From: Saccoglossus kowalevskii
Lineage: Eukaryota > Hemichordata > Enteropneusta > Harrimaniidae
Length of the DNA stretch: 34,747 nucleotides
Assembly (NCBI RefSeq): GCF_000003605.2
Contig: NW_003111971.1
Location: forward strand, 257,347-292,093
Direction of reading: 5' to 3'
Numbering within the stretch: position 1 is the stretch's first letter; each line of letters starts with the position of its first letter. A model generated the notes under the pieces. That model did no database searches. It saw only the letters and a program-made list of their open reading frames with translations, and was not told the origin of the DNA. A program made the translations under genes and the position numbers. This document shows positions 12,801 through 21,510 of the stretch, in pieces.

Positions 12801-15800
12801 CTCGTCCTTCCAGTGAAGCACCATGCAAAAGAAGGTATTCAACAACATCGCTGTGTCCATTGATAGCCGCTTCATGAACTGGCATCAAACCGTGCTAAAT
12901 TAGGAAAATATGACGAAAAAAAAATAAGATTCAACTGCGAGGGCAATGTTTTACATTTTAATATGAATCATAAGTAATATGCAAAGAATTAATAATTATG
13001 ATTAAAATGTACTACAAACAAAAAGTGAAATATGTCTTTAACTTACACGCCATATTTACAAATTTCACTATAAACTTATATATGCACAACCAAACATTGC
13101 CAATAAACAAATGCAAATTTAATGACGTCAAATAAAATGAATCAAGCGTTACCAGAAACTCCACCTACAATATTCTATAAAAAAAAATTATTTCATACAA
13201 ATTTATTATAAAGGTTATAATTATTTAATTAATATATATTGAAAATTCAACTTATAAATATTATTTTTATCCATCATTTTTCATATACCGGGTACTATGA
13301 TTATATAGCCTAAGCTCCTTTAATAGCAAAAAGAAAATAATTAGACAAGCCTGCCTATCTTCCCACTATTTTAAACCAGTTATTGAACACATCAAATTTG
13401 TTTAATTTTGCCTGAATACGTACATGTATTTACCAAAATGAACAGATTTTATTCATTTCGTGAATATTATAGAAATTTCACATCAAATTTATATTTTTGT
13501 GTAAAGAAAACTTTTTTACTTTTTATCAGAAATGTTTCATGGTTTTCGGTATATAACAACTACATGTAAAGAAATGGTACACTTTTTTTTAATGGCTTGA
13601 CTTTAACCGAAGTAATATTATGTATGACAATGACTGTATGACATGCATGGCCAATTTACGACACTTTCACTCTTGAGGTAAATACTCATACTCATGAAGA
13701 CCAATTTGTTTGTTAGGTTTTGAAAGAAATAAAAATACGCTATAAAGAAAAAGCAACAATGACATGTTGTTCGTCACTACTATTGTTCTCATGTAGGACT
13801 TAACTGTATAGACTGAACTAAGATTTGTTTCATATATTGGCTTTTTTTAACTTTTGTTCAATGCTATTCATTTTTTTTTTTTCGCTGTAACAAATTATAT
13901 ATTATGATTTTTGCGATTTTTGGATTTTTGGAATTGAATTAAAAAAATTTTAAAATATGACTTAAATAAGAAAACAATCCAAAAAAGAAACAATTAAAGA
14001 ATAAAATGAAAAAAAAAGCCACCTAAACTTTGATTTTAAACAGATTGCTTGCAAAAGGGATTTAAAAAAAAAAATCTTCTATTATAAATTGAAGCACTGA
14101 TAATTCACCTCAGCGAATGTCACTATGCTTTCAATATCTTACAAAAAAGACCTCACATTGTCACAATGTGTTATATGTGGAATGAATCCAGGTGCAATTG
14201 TTTGTTGTTGGGGAGACTCTTTGTTATAAATACAACAAAGCTTTTGAATTGTCAGAGCTGCCGAACAATGCAGTATATGTCAAAGGTTTACTAAAGTGCA
14301 TGTTTTCATAACAAAAAGATTTACAACGACAATACTTGTGAAAAGTTAGGGATGAATACAATAAAAAAACGTCGCATTTTATAATTACGGTGGCAGGAAT
14401 TTAACTTGACAATATAGCTACGTGCAGTTTATAGCGATTCGTAAACTGTATTTAAATTCAGGAAAAATTATTTCTGAGCGTAATATGTATTTATTTTGAT
14501 AATAAAGTACACATGAAGGCAGTAAGGTGATAATGTGTATTAACACAGAACTTATGATGTCTGGTCTAGAAATGACCATTGATTTGAACTTCAACTTTGT
14601 ACAATATTGTTTCTCACATGTACATCAAAGAGTGTGAAAGATATCCATAACATCTAAGTGATTAAAATCCCCCTCCAACTTTCCTGACTAAGTAGTAAAA
14701 ATCTGAAAATGACTGATGTTTGGATATCTTGAAGTCAGTTTGTGCATCTGCATGAATGGGTCCCAAGTTTTTATTTTCAAATCTCTGTTATTCTTTCCAT
14801 AGTGGGTGAATTCTGTGTGCAGTTTCGTGTTCTGAGCAGTGTGCATGTTTATTGTCTAAAAGAATTATTTATTTATTCATGATGTGCACTTTTTGAACAA
14901 ATTTGTGTTTGTTTCCAAACCGGTCTATCGACCAACAATTAAGAGCTAGAGGTTGATGTGATCTTGTACTGCCTGAAGGTATGCTTTGATGTATTCTCGT
15001 AATAACCTTTGCAGCATACTTTGCAGTATCCTCGTAATAACCTCATATTATTACAATTTTCTTTCTGCTTGCATAACAATAATTGAATGAAAGATATTAT
15101 CAGCAACAAATATTTTATCAGAGCAACTGTTTGGGTTAAATTGAATTATATATATTGTTTTATGCTAGAATACACAAGATACATGTAAACCCTGATAATA
15201 TTCTGCCTGCTTGTTGCTATGGCAACACATCAGTGACCATGCCATAGAAAAGTGTTAATTCTCCCCAGAATGTGGTGCTAACAAATGTCATACTAATACT
15301 CTAAAATACTTGGACAACATGCACTTGTTGTGTTATTAGCTAGACCAGTCTGGCAGTAAAAGCAAGCACTGTGACGATATCATGTATATTGTACCACAAT
15401 GTCTTGCCAGTAAAGTTATTTATGCAAAGTCTTTCCAGCATGTTCAAACATTAATTCTAGTGTTTGTGTTTTTTTTAGCATTGTGAATTATCATTAACTG
15501 AAAGCTTGGTCACCATAAAAAAAATTGTCAGATTTCACTGAAATTTATCATGTAGTTTTTAGTGCAACAAACCTCCAGTCAGAGACGCTGAATTTATTTG
15601 GACAAATTATAATAATGTTTGAGAATTTCCATCACTGCATGACTTTAATCCAAATCCCTGAAACAGCAGTCAATATGTCACTATGAGTATATAAGGGGGA
15701 TTTAGATATAGGGTAATTGTATGCAATTTATGTATCGAAACATGGAGTCCACAGCAACAGAGCATATACTGTTCTTACATTCCATAATCACTATGACTGG

Positions 15801-17401
15801 GGCGATACAATTTCAAAAGAACTGTCAGTGCATAAGTAAATAAAATCATGTTATATTTTGCTTGAATGCCCCGAGGGGCAAAGTTTGTAACTTAGAAACT
15901 GAGAGTTGGTACTCTGAAATACTGTAAAATATTGTAAAATACTGTAAAATACTTGTATTTTAGCTGGAATTAATTTTAGCTGAAAAGACTTTTTGAGTGT
16001 TTTGTATGGAATTTATTTTCACTGATTTTTAACAAGTTGAATGTAAAGTATAGGAAAAAAAGTATATTCACTGGATTTTATTTTTACTGAATCATTCCTT
16101 CAGCAAAAATAGCAAAACAAATTCCAAGCGAAAATAAAGTAAAACTGAAATTATTTTTCTGTCCCAAAGCTACTGAAATAAGATTATTTCTTACCTCTGT
16201 TGTCTGTGCATTGATATCGGCTCCACTTTCCAACAATAGCTTCACTATTGATAAGTCACCCTGGCTAGCTGCCCAGTGAAGTGGTGTACACTGATCATAA
16301 CCCTGAAACATTGAGAAAATTATAATAGTAAACATGATTTTTGAAAACAGACACAATAAATATGTTTGTTTAACTCTGTGACATATAAATGTACAGTGAG
16401 AAAAATACTGTAAAATACATTATTTTAGCTGGAATTAATTTTTGCTAAGAAGATGTTTTATGTGGAGTTTTCACTGGTTTTTGATGAATTAAATGTAAAA
16501 TATAGAAAAAAAAGTTGTATTCGCTGGATTTTATTTTCACTGAATCATCCCTTCAGTGAAAATAACAAAAATAAATTCCAAAAGATAATAAATAAATATA
16601 TTTTATAGTATAATGCTAAATCCTTGTTTGAAGATTGTGTTAATAATTTACAAAACTAATCCAATTGCCATTGTTAAATTAAAAACTACAATCCACAAAT
16701 ATGAAGTCAATGGCATTCTGTCTATTCTATCCTCTCGACGCATGCATCTTTTTTAATGCTGTCTATTTCTCTATTTGACATCAAATTTTCACCCAATATG
16801 TTTGTAACATTCAAGTTCAAGTTCTACTTACATTTTCAGCAGTGACAGACATATTAGCATGCTTAGCAATCAACTTGTGTACTTTCTCTGTATCCTTGGA
16901 TACGGCTGCTTGCCATAGCGCCTGCCAATAAAAATGAAAGTGTTGTTTATCATTCAACAACAAAACAACAGATAAACCTTGCAGTGTTTGAAGCTATTTT
17001 AAAGCTGCAAATATAAGGACTATTTAAATGGTGGAGTTTTTTTAAAACATATCTGCACCTGGTAACTGCAGTTCCAAACTTTGAATGTCACTGTTACTGA
17101 CTCCTTTACATTGCAAGCATATTCAGTGCTCACAGTACATACATTTCACAACAGAAACTACCGGTATATTGTGACTGACCATCTTTCTTACAACCAGTGA
17201 CTTTCCTGTAATATTCTATTAAATTTGTGAATTGTTTAAATTTTGCAATTCCATCAAAATTTGTTGAAAAACACCAGTAGGTATTTCTTCATTTAATACT
17301 GGTATTATTTTTGCAGGGGCTTTTATGATATAAAAGCTCATCACAACTCTCACCTCTGAAAAATTGTTGTCACTTCTTCGTTTCTGCTTTCTTGAACTCA
17401 T
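701..17401 (-). CDS. Ankyrin-repeat protein gene, 12 exons, 3' end off the left edge
   Basis: The gene is read on the minus strand from ATG at 17399-17401. Coding exons are 17354-17401, 16832-16921, 16195-16302, 12793-12894, 11667-11768, 8447-8548, 7376-7474, 7171-7269, 5457-5561, 3349-3462, 1688-1792 and 701-802 (1176 nt, 392 codons). Every junction has a GT donor and AG acceptor, and every intron is phase 0. An in-frame TGA at 17444-17446 precedes the ATG. The N terminus (MSSRKQKRRSDNN) is basic and could hold a nuclear localisation signal. Exons 2-8 each encode one ankyrin repeat with the TPLHxAA...G(A/H)...LL..GA pattern. Exon 9 is a degenerate capping-like repeat, and exons 10-12 begin a second stack. 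Ankyrin repeats bind proteins; any catalytic or signalling domain would lie in the missing C-terminal part. The family member cannot be named. It could be an ankyrin/death-domain, ankyrin/kinase or pure scaffold protein. Confidence 0.9.
803..1687. other. Ankyrin intron between exons 12 and 11
   Basis: Apart from the TTAA-flanked element at 855-999, 1000-1687 is AT-rich and I see no further feature. Confidence 0.6.
855..999. mobile_element. Short TIR element, TTAA-flanked family, copy 1
   Basis: The ends AGCGGGAGGGTTGTCACC and (inverted) AGCGGGGGAGTCATCAC form imperfect terminal inverted repeats. Both are flanked by TTAA (855-858 and 996-999), giving a 137-bp body at 859-995. The interior matches the copy at 19410-19931. 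TTAA target duplication is typical of piggyBac-like elements, so a non-autonomous (MITE) origin is inferred. Confidence 0.75.
1688..1792 (-). CDS. Ankyrin gene exon 11, ankyrin repeat
   Basis: Thirty-five codons, SDKQTPLHKAAERGDGDV followed by INVLIDNGADVDVKTPQ, a canonical repeat with TPLH. The acceptor is attcag. The donor is a weaker CAA|gtatga. Confidence 0.9.
2024..2945. repeat. Cluster of palindromic repeat units
   Basis: Units are about 300 bp. Left halves start near CGTAATCATTCCATATTTGG (2222, 2535, 2690) and reach GACAGATGTATAATAATA. Right halves read GTACTGTCTGAGTGCATACT and onward (2035, 2389, 2880), ending TATTATTATACATC. The left-half end is the reverse complement of the right-half end, so each complete unit can fold back on itself. 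The order is right half, full unit, left half, full unit. The cluster fills most of the ankyrin intron between exons 11 and 10. Confidence 0.75.
3186..3275. repeat. Inverted pair of the same palindromic family
   Basis: GCAAAGTATGCACTCAGACA near 3186 is the reverse complement of the family's right-end motif. A forward relative (TGTATACTTTGCAAAATCC) follows near 3258. This is a compact degenerate copy. Confidence 0.6.
3349..3462 (-). CDS. Ankyrin gene exon 10, start of second stack
   Basis: Thirty-eight codons, KLHEATSSGDVHQVKQF, then a charged loop ending in VDYENTND. KLHEATSSGD resembles an N-terminal capping ankyrin helix, so a second ankyrin stack appears to begin here. The acceptor is cttggcag and the donor gtaaga. 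Confidence 0.85.
3463..5456. other. Ankyrin intron between exons 10 and 9
   Basis: It contains the probable solo LTR (4331-5010). The flanks 3463-4330 and 5011-5456 hold nothing else I can support. The 92-codon open frame at 5006-5284 has no recognisable domain. Confidence 0.55.
4331..5010 (+). mobile_element. Probable solo LTR of a retrotransposon
   Basis: A distinctly GC-richer block in the AT-rich intron between ankyrin exons 10 and 9. It begins TGTTGCGGACCAATTAGCG, has a TATA-like TTTTTAAAG near 4380, and ends after AATAAACTATGG (polyadenylation signal near 4981). The 6-mer CATGTG occurs at both ends (4327-4332 and 5005-5010), but the borders do not give a clean TG...CA with a target duplication. 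No gag, pol or env reading frame is present. The call rests on layout alone. Confidence 0.45.
5457..5561 (-). CDS. Ankyrin gene exon 9, degenerate cap of first stack
   Basis: Thirty-five codons, YARTPQDTARESNQYKSK followed by STRAQVIKMLDSANKVM. TPQDTA matches the TPxDxA start seen in C-terminal capping ankyrin repeats, but the inter-helix region is Lys/Ser-rich. I chose donor ATG|gtaagt over the weaker GT 6 nt earlier (AAG|gtcatg). Both keep the frame, so alternative use would drop two residues (VM). Confidence 0.82.
5921..6642. mobile_element. Non-autonomous TIR transposon, TA ends
   Basis: Inverted ends TATCATTGTTGTCCGAGTA (left) and TACCGTAGTTGTCCGAGTA (right, reverse complement) bound a 722-bp block, each starting with TA. 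TATAA followed by C runs recurs inside each end. TA termini would suit a Tc1/mariner-type insertion (inference). There is no transposase frame. A decayed relative of the interior lies at 33786-34010. Confidence 0.65.
6781..6972. mobile_element. Dispersed repeat (GGAATTAATTTTCGC family), copy 1
   Basis: It begins GGGAATTAATTTTCGCTGG and ends AGCGAAAATAAAGTATTCC. The ends are inverted relative to each other. It shares its whole layout with copies at 15905-16145 and 16405-16592. A short duplicated ATATCATATCATGTG precedes it (about 6745-6782). Confidence 0.7.
7171..7269 (-). CDS. Ankyrin gene exon 8, ankyrin repeat
   Basis: Thirty-three codons, SGNTALHVAAWFGHPDIV followed by HLLISEQADLTVTNK. 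It is separated from exon 7 by only 106 bp, the shortest intron in the gene. The donor is gtcagt and the acceptor tttcag. Confidence 0.93.
7376..7474 (-). CDS. Ankyrin gene exon 7, ankyrin repeat
   Basis: Thirty-three codons, VRATPLHAAASSGDVDAA followed by ELLLQYGADINAKNK, a full-length consensus repeat. The acceptor is cttgtag and the donor gtaact. Confidence 0.93.
7740..8415. repeat. Degenerate repeat pair ending in GGACGAC-type tail
   Basis: Segments near 7801-7885 and 8275-8370 align: both carry ATCAAAGCA(A/G)T(T/C)GAG followed by TGGT and TCAA. The second runs into a GGACAACGGACGACAAACG tail (8371-8407). Similar GGACG tails occur in dispersed repeats of several marine invertebrates (from memory). 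This is probably one old element in the intron between exons 7 and 6. Confidence 0.5.
8447..8548 (-). CDS. Ankyrin gene exon 6, ankyrin repeat
   Basis: Thirty-four codons, QGQTSLHLAAARGHCKVI followed by ELLIDKGANVIARDSE, close to the ankyrin consensus. The acceptor is a long T run followed by cag. The donor is gtgagt. Confidence 0.93.
9405..9536. repeat. Minisatellite with CACACACGCG core
   Basis: Five consecutive units of TG(T/A)GAAGCCACACACGCG plus (CG)n plus (C/T)ATCA, about 23-29 bp each, with the length differences in the CG run. A sixth, broken start follows. The units carry long alternating purine-pyrimidine runs and dense CpG in an otherwise AT-rich intron. Confidence 0.9.
9922..9951. 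repeat. Perfect 12-bp-stem hairpin
   Basis: ATCATAGACCCT and AGGGTCTATGAT pair perfectly around a 6-nt loop (TTGTTG). ATCATAGACC repeats once more directly after it. It may be a fused pair of transposon ends. Confidence 0.75.
11410..11600. repeat. Dispersed repeat shared with the NPEPPS intron, copy 1
   Basis: It shares order and wording with 24085-24260: TCACATTTTC(T)GTAATTTTC, then AACAAAC(A)ACAAAATG, then TTCTAGTT, then a poly-A run and AGCAGA(T)TATAAATA. The family is unknown. Confidence 0.6.
11667..11768 (-). CDS. Ankyrin gene exon 5, ankyrin repeat
   Basis: Thirty-four codons, YFFTPLLWSAQYGHHKTV followed by RTLLKHGASVTACDSK. The usual His of TPLH is Leu here (TPLL), which removes the standard turn-stabilising histidine. 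The acceptor is gcacag and the donor gtaatt. Confidence 0.9.
11769..12792. other. Ankyrin intron between exons 5 and 4
   Basis: Apart from the tetranucleotide microsatellite (12065-12156), it is AT-rich with T-runs and no recognisable feature. Confidence 0.6.
12065..12156. repeat. Tetranucleotide microsatellite (AATG/AATA)n
   Basis: About 22 units of AATG and AATA in blocks, continuous from the end of a TA run. Open frames read through it (repeating Ser-Phe-Ile-His type peptides) are an artefact of the repeat. Confidence 0.95.
12793..12894 (-). CDS. Ankyrin gene exon 4, ankyrin repeat
   Basis: Thirty-four codons, HGLMPVHEAAINGHSDVV followed by EYLLLHGASLEGRDTK. The TPLH tetrad is replaced by MPVH. 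The acceptor is aatttag and the donor gtaatg. A 3.3 kb intron separates it from exon 3. Confidence 0.9.
14960..15090. repeat. Two adjacent ends of the palindromic repeat family
   Basis: GATGTATTCTCGTAATAACC and GCAGTATCCTCGTAATAACC occur about 40 bp apart in the same orientation. Both match the right-half motif of the 2024-2945 cluster. They are followed by TATTATTACA and a TTTCTTTCTGCTTG tail similar to that after 2935. Confidence 0.7.
15905..16145. mobile_element. Dispersed repeat (GGAATTAATTTTCGC family), copy 2
   Basis: It starts with four short CTGTAAAATA units, then TAGCTGGAATTAATTTTAGC, and ends CCAAGCGAAAATAAAGTA about 50 bp from ankyrin exon 3. It is in the same orientation as the copy on the other side of the exon. 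Confidence 0.75.
16195..16302 (-). CDS. Ankyrin gene exon 3, ankyrin repeat
   Basis: Thirty-six codons beginning GYDQCTPLHWAASQGD and ending in GADINAQTTE, a canonical ankyrin repeat. The acceptor is tttcag and the donor gtaaga. The exon is flanked on both sides by copies of the same dispersed repeat (15905-16145 and 16405-16592). Confidence 0.92.
16405..16592. mobile_element. Dispersed repeat (GGAATTAATTTTCGC family), copy 3
   Basis: TACTGTAAAATACATTATTT, then AGCTGGAATTAATTTTTGC, an internal ATTCGCTGGATTTTATTTTC, and a degenerate right end. It is directly oriented with respect to copy 2 and lies in the intron between exons 3 and 2. Confidence 0.75.
16832..16921 (-). CDS. Ankyrin gene exon 2, first ankyrin repeat
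   Basis: Thirty codons beginning ALWQAAVSKDTEKVHKLI, phase 0 on both sides (acceptor ttggcag, donor gtaagt). It is a capping-type first repeat: it lacks the TPLH tetrad but keeps AA and the second-helix leucine pattern. Confidence 0.88.
16922..17353. other. Ankyrin intron between exons 2 and 1
   Basis: A 432-bp intron with no repeat or other feature that I recognise. Confidence 0.6.
17354..17401 (-). CDS. Ankyrin gene exon 1 (start codon)
   Basis: Sixteen codons, MSSRKQKRRSDNNFSE, ending at donor GAG|gtgaga. The N terminus has no signal peptide. The basic run RKQKRR may act as a nuclear or RNA/DNA contact signal (inference). A possible 5' UTR acceptor, a pyrimidine run followed by CAG, lies at 17453-17455, so the 5' UTR may be split. 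Confidence 0.8.
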
Positions 17402-17908
17402 AATGGTAACAGCACAAACTGATTGTGAGTTTAATAAATTTATTCACACAATCTGAGGGGAAGAGATTATTGATAATGTAAATTAATCATAATAATTGTC
17501 AATATTTATATCCAAAACAATATACATTTTTTCTTTGATTTTAATGTATTGACCAGTAAATGTAGCCCTATCCTAAAATGGGAATGAATGAAAATTACAC
17601 AAAATGTCATATCACCAGTAGATCAACCACCACCCTACTTCAGCCTTTCTTGAGTTCCATATTTTCCGTTGTATACCGTCCAAAACTTCACCAAGGCTTT
17701 TATTCCTACAGCGTATATATGTTGGCCTGGAGCTCTGACTGAAGCCAATTCACATGGCTGGTTTTTGACCTCATACTTGCCCCACATTTATCACCCCAAA
17801 GGTGTGGAGCGTACACATTATGGTGTACAATTTTTGAATAACGATCAAAGCAAATTTGGCATTGAGCTGATTTCTCCAGAAAAACAAAGTAATATTAATA
17901 TCAAACAT

Positions 17909-18144
17909 TAACCTTTTCACCACCAGTTCCCTTTTTTCGTCACAAAATAGTCCAGTTTACAAAATGTATATATTACTAGTATATACTTTCCTTCAGAAGA
18001 TTGAAACAAAAATAGTCAAATATTTTTTAATAAAAACTAAAATTTGTTGGCTCCAAATTTAAAGTTTATTTCCAGAAATATTGATGAATATAAGAAACAA
18101 GTGCAGAAAAATGTTGGCACAAAAGTCTGGTGGTGAAAAAGTTA
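17909..18144. mobile_element. TIR element (CACCACCAG family), copy 1
   Basis: The ends TAACCTTTTCACCACCAG and (inverted) TAACTTTTTCACCACCAG bound 236 bp. The interior matches 33040-33274 in order: CAGAAGATTG, AAAATAGT, TTTGT(C)TGTTGGCT, CAGAAATATTGA. It is non-autonomous. The 79-codon frame within it is repeat-derived. Confidence 0.75.
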
Positions 18145-19409
18145 CCGGTACAGCACACAAGTTTGTAAATGATGATATGGTCATTCACTTCAAAGTTGTG
18201 CTTAGATGGGACACTGTTTATACACATGTCCGAACTTTCTTATTTTTAATATTGCTGTATATGCATTATTTATGCCTTATTTTAAAGAACTCACTGAATA
18301 AAATATTAAAATGCAGCTGACTCTACCCCCCCCACCAGTTACATGTGTTAGCCCTTCGAGGTAATATTTTGCTCAACGCTCAATACCTACGACAATAAAT
18401 TCTTTGTCTGATTCGCTCATCGCTTACTACTCACTATTTACCTAGTCATGGACTGTTGGTCTAAAGTAAGTTTCGATTATCGTCATGCACCTGTTTCTCA
18501 TTTTTGATTACTATCGGCTAGTTCCCCTATAATCAACTGCCAGACTCCACAAAAAGGCACTTGTTTTCAGAGAACCTCAGGCAAGGTAGGTGTAACCTGG
18601 CGATCTCATACACAGTACTGTGCTAGCCCGGTCATGCAACACTGAATGTGCGCGTCGAATATTCAGCAGGGTGACGATGTGCACGTTTACAAGTGAAGCG
18701 AAATGGCTCCGTATGATCCCAGAGGCAACTCAGGGCAAACATCAACTTAAAGACTGACTCCCGCGTAAACCTACCTGAGACATTGACTGAAGGTTCCCCC
18801 TTGGCGAGAACTCAGATCGCAACAAATAATTCCAATAAAGTGGTGGTATGTTCTAAACAAGTTGACAAACAATCCAAACAACTGTTGCGCTAACGGGAAG
18901 GAGGAATTTTACAGTCTTGATTTACAAATGGCGATTTCCTTGGCTACAAGGCGATTCCACTTTACAGTGGGGTTGCGGCAAATAATTCTCACAATATAAT
19001 ATTCTTTTGTTCAAAAATTGAAAATGTACTTTAAATAATCTTCATAGTTTTGTTGCGTTGATTAATTTATTCGCTTCTATCTGCTGCTCGATACGGAAAA
19101 AGTTGTCGCCCCTCAGCTACCCATAAAGAAGTCGGATCATACCATTTGATGTTCATTTCCCTTTGTAGGGAAACGCATCAGTAATACATTCGGGTCCACC
19201 TCCACATTGTTATTTAATTTATTTGCTGCTGCCCTTTTTTTAAAAAAAATAGGGGGTCGCTATTTTTGTGAATTATAATATCTCAAGTATTTATTTTAGT
19301 TAGGCAATGGCTTCTAACAGGATGATTTTTTTTTCACTATTTGGACGTGTACATCACTATTTCGCAAAAGTCGCCAAACCGATTTAAAAAAAGTGGTTAA
19401 TAATTTATA

Positions 19410-19931
19410 TTAAAGCGGGAGTGTCGTCACCTGCGCAGGAATTGAGTCCCAAGTGATGATAACAACACATGCTAAGAACACAAAGGCTCATCATGGGTAG
19501 ACGTTTGTTTGTAAACAATGACACGTTATGGCCATCTGACGGGGGTTGCTAAGTGGGTTAAGGGTGTGAAGCCTACCTCTCGTAAACATACTCACTTCTA
19601 AACTATTTTTTTTTTATTTATATACCCACTTCTAAACACAAGTGTTTTCAGCAAAAAAAAAACACCCAGCTCACAACTTTCGCAACCAGTGAGCGCACCC
19701 GGCAATGCATTTTATTCAGCTTTTTCCGGTATTTGGCTTTGAATATAAGAACCGGTAAAAAAGTAAATAAATGCTACACACTTCTAAACCAAAACATTGA
19801 TAAATGACCACCCACTTCTAAACAAAATAACGTGAAATGGCACCCCAGTATACTCGTATTGCACTTCTATGCAAGTAAGCCCCCCCCCCCCCGGCCTGAC
19901 GCATGCGTAGGTGACGACTCCCTCGCTTTAA
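19410..19931. mobile_element. TTAA-flanked element copy 2 with nested insertion
   Basis: The ends AGCGGGAGTGTCGTCACC and (inverted) AGCGAGGGAGTCGTCACC are flanked by TTAA at 19410-19413 and 19928-19931. The outer parts match copy 1 (855-999). About 370 bp between two CTGACG hexamers (near 19537 and 19896) is absent from copy 1. That insert opens with a G run, closes with a C run, and repeats CACTTCTAAAC four times. Confidence 0.75.
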
Positions 19932-20031
19932 TAAAATAACTTCCTCAACTGAAGCCAGTTAATTTTTATAGGCATTGTTCAATCTGGTTACCGATAAAAC
20001 TTCTGTACTTTACAAGAATTGAGGTACAAAG

Positions 20032-20121
20032 TACCCCAGCAGCCTCCTCTGCCGCCTGTTTTCTCAGCTAGTATATTTTTTTGGTAGCGATGTGCAGAAA
20101 ACTGACGGAGACTGCTGGGGT
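20032..20121. repeat. 90-bp foldback repeat
   Basis: ACCCCAGCAGCCTCC...CTGTTTTC and, inverted, ACCCCAGCAGTCTCC...CAGTTTTC face each other across about 30 bp. It could be a very short foldback element or the fused ends of a transposon. Confidence 0.7.
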
Positions 20122-21162
20122 ATGTGCAAGGCCACATTTGATTATTATATTTTCAGTCAAGTTAGAGGGTCGTCAAGGGGTATTTTCGTAAGATGTAATC
20201 TATTGTTTTTATTTTCGTAATAATGTAACTTAAATAAATAAAAAATGTAAATTCCTAGACATGGGCAAGGTGTAAAATGTAATCAGCTAATTTATTCGTC
20301 CGTAATTTGTACAATGATCATATTTTTTGTAAGCGTATAAAGCATTTTCCACATTAAATGTTGCAATTCGTATGCATTTTCCAATTTTGATTCTTAAACA
20401 CAAATGTAAAAGGGAATTTACTTTATTTGTATATTTTACTGTAAATGGAACTTTCATTTTATTTCCTGTAAAAACGTGAAATGCCTTTTTTATTTCCTAT
20501 AACCTGTACCAGCCATTCACCCTTGACCCCCCGCAAGTTAATTTCATTAACCGGTAACAGTAACCTAACATTTGTTCCACCACTGTCGCGTCATGTCAGC
20601 AGTTTCATTTGTGACTTACAAGTCACATCTTTAGAACCCCAGTGAAATGTTACTGGTACAAATCAGTCCCTACAGGACTGGGGGATTGTGTACAAATATA
20701 CCGCAACCATTTTAAGACTACCACCAGTTTGCAAAGATTTACTGTGGCAAAATAAAGCAGTTGACATATGTTGTACTTGCGTGCAGTTTGTCGCTGGATT
20801 TTTTTTTCAATGACTTCAATGCAAGGGACAACTCTGAATTGATCAAAAAAAAGATTTCCATAACTCACTTCCAGTTTTCAAATGGGTAACTAAACAAGCT
20901 TATCGCAATTTCATGGAAAAATGGAATTTTTAGAGAGTATAACTTACTTCATTTGGTATAGTACCTATGTTACCAAGAAACATTTAGGCAGATTAATACT
21001 CTACACAAAGGTCTTTGTTGAAGACACGATTCCATGATTGTCGCTACCACTCAGTATTACATGACCCCTAGGGAAATATTCACCGCTACAAACTTTTGCC
21101 ATTTTCATGAAATAGTGAAGATTTTTCTTCTGGGAAATTAAAGAGTTTCACAGGATAGGCAG

Positions 21163-21510
21163 TCCATGGCATATGGTGGCCATTCATTTATTCTATTGCA
21201 TAGTGCGTTATCAAACTTGAGATTAGGGCTAAATGTCAAAATCCTAATGTCGAAAACTGTGCACAGGTTTTCTATAAACCAATATTTTGCCGTTTTATTT
21301 ATTACAAGATAAGCAACTTTTGAAATTAACACATCTGGTGGCCAATCACAATAGACTTATAAGAGATTCAAAAAAGTAAAATTCTAATGATGGTTAATTA
21401 CTAGTATAATGCATTGATTGCAAAGTGTACAACCTGAAAATAAAATTTGGAAAATTCTTTGCAGCAACAAATTATACAATAAAATATACAAATGGCCACC
21501 ATATTCCATA
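21163..21510. repeat. Inverted arms 300 bp apart
   Basis: CCATGGCATATGGTGGCCATT (21164-21184) pairs with AATGGCCACCATATTCCATAG (21491-21511) at most positions. They may be the termini of an old short transposon, but I see no clear target duplication. Confidence 0.45.

Larger units (their letters stand above)
12895..16194. other. Ankyrin intron between exons 4 and 3
   Basis: A 3.3 kb AT-rich intron. It contains two adjacent right-end motifs of the palindromic family (14960-15090) and a dispersed repeat that runs up to exon 3 (15905-16145). A small palindrome, CACATTGTCACAATGTG, lies near 14155. No coding exon was seen. Confidence 0.6.

Noticed and set aside
17669-17911. 80-codon plus-strand frame upstream of the ankyrin gene
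   Set aside because: I could not link the peptide to any family, and no splice signals or neighbouring exons support it.
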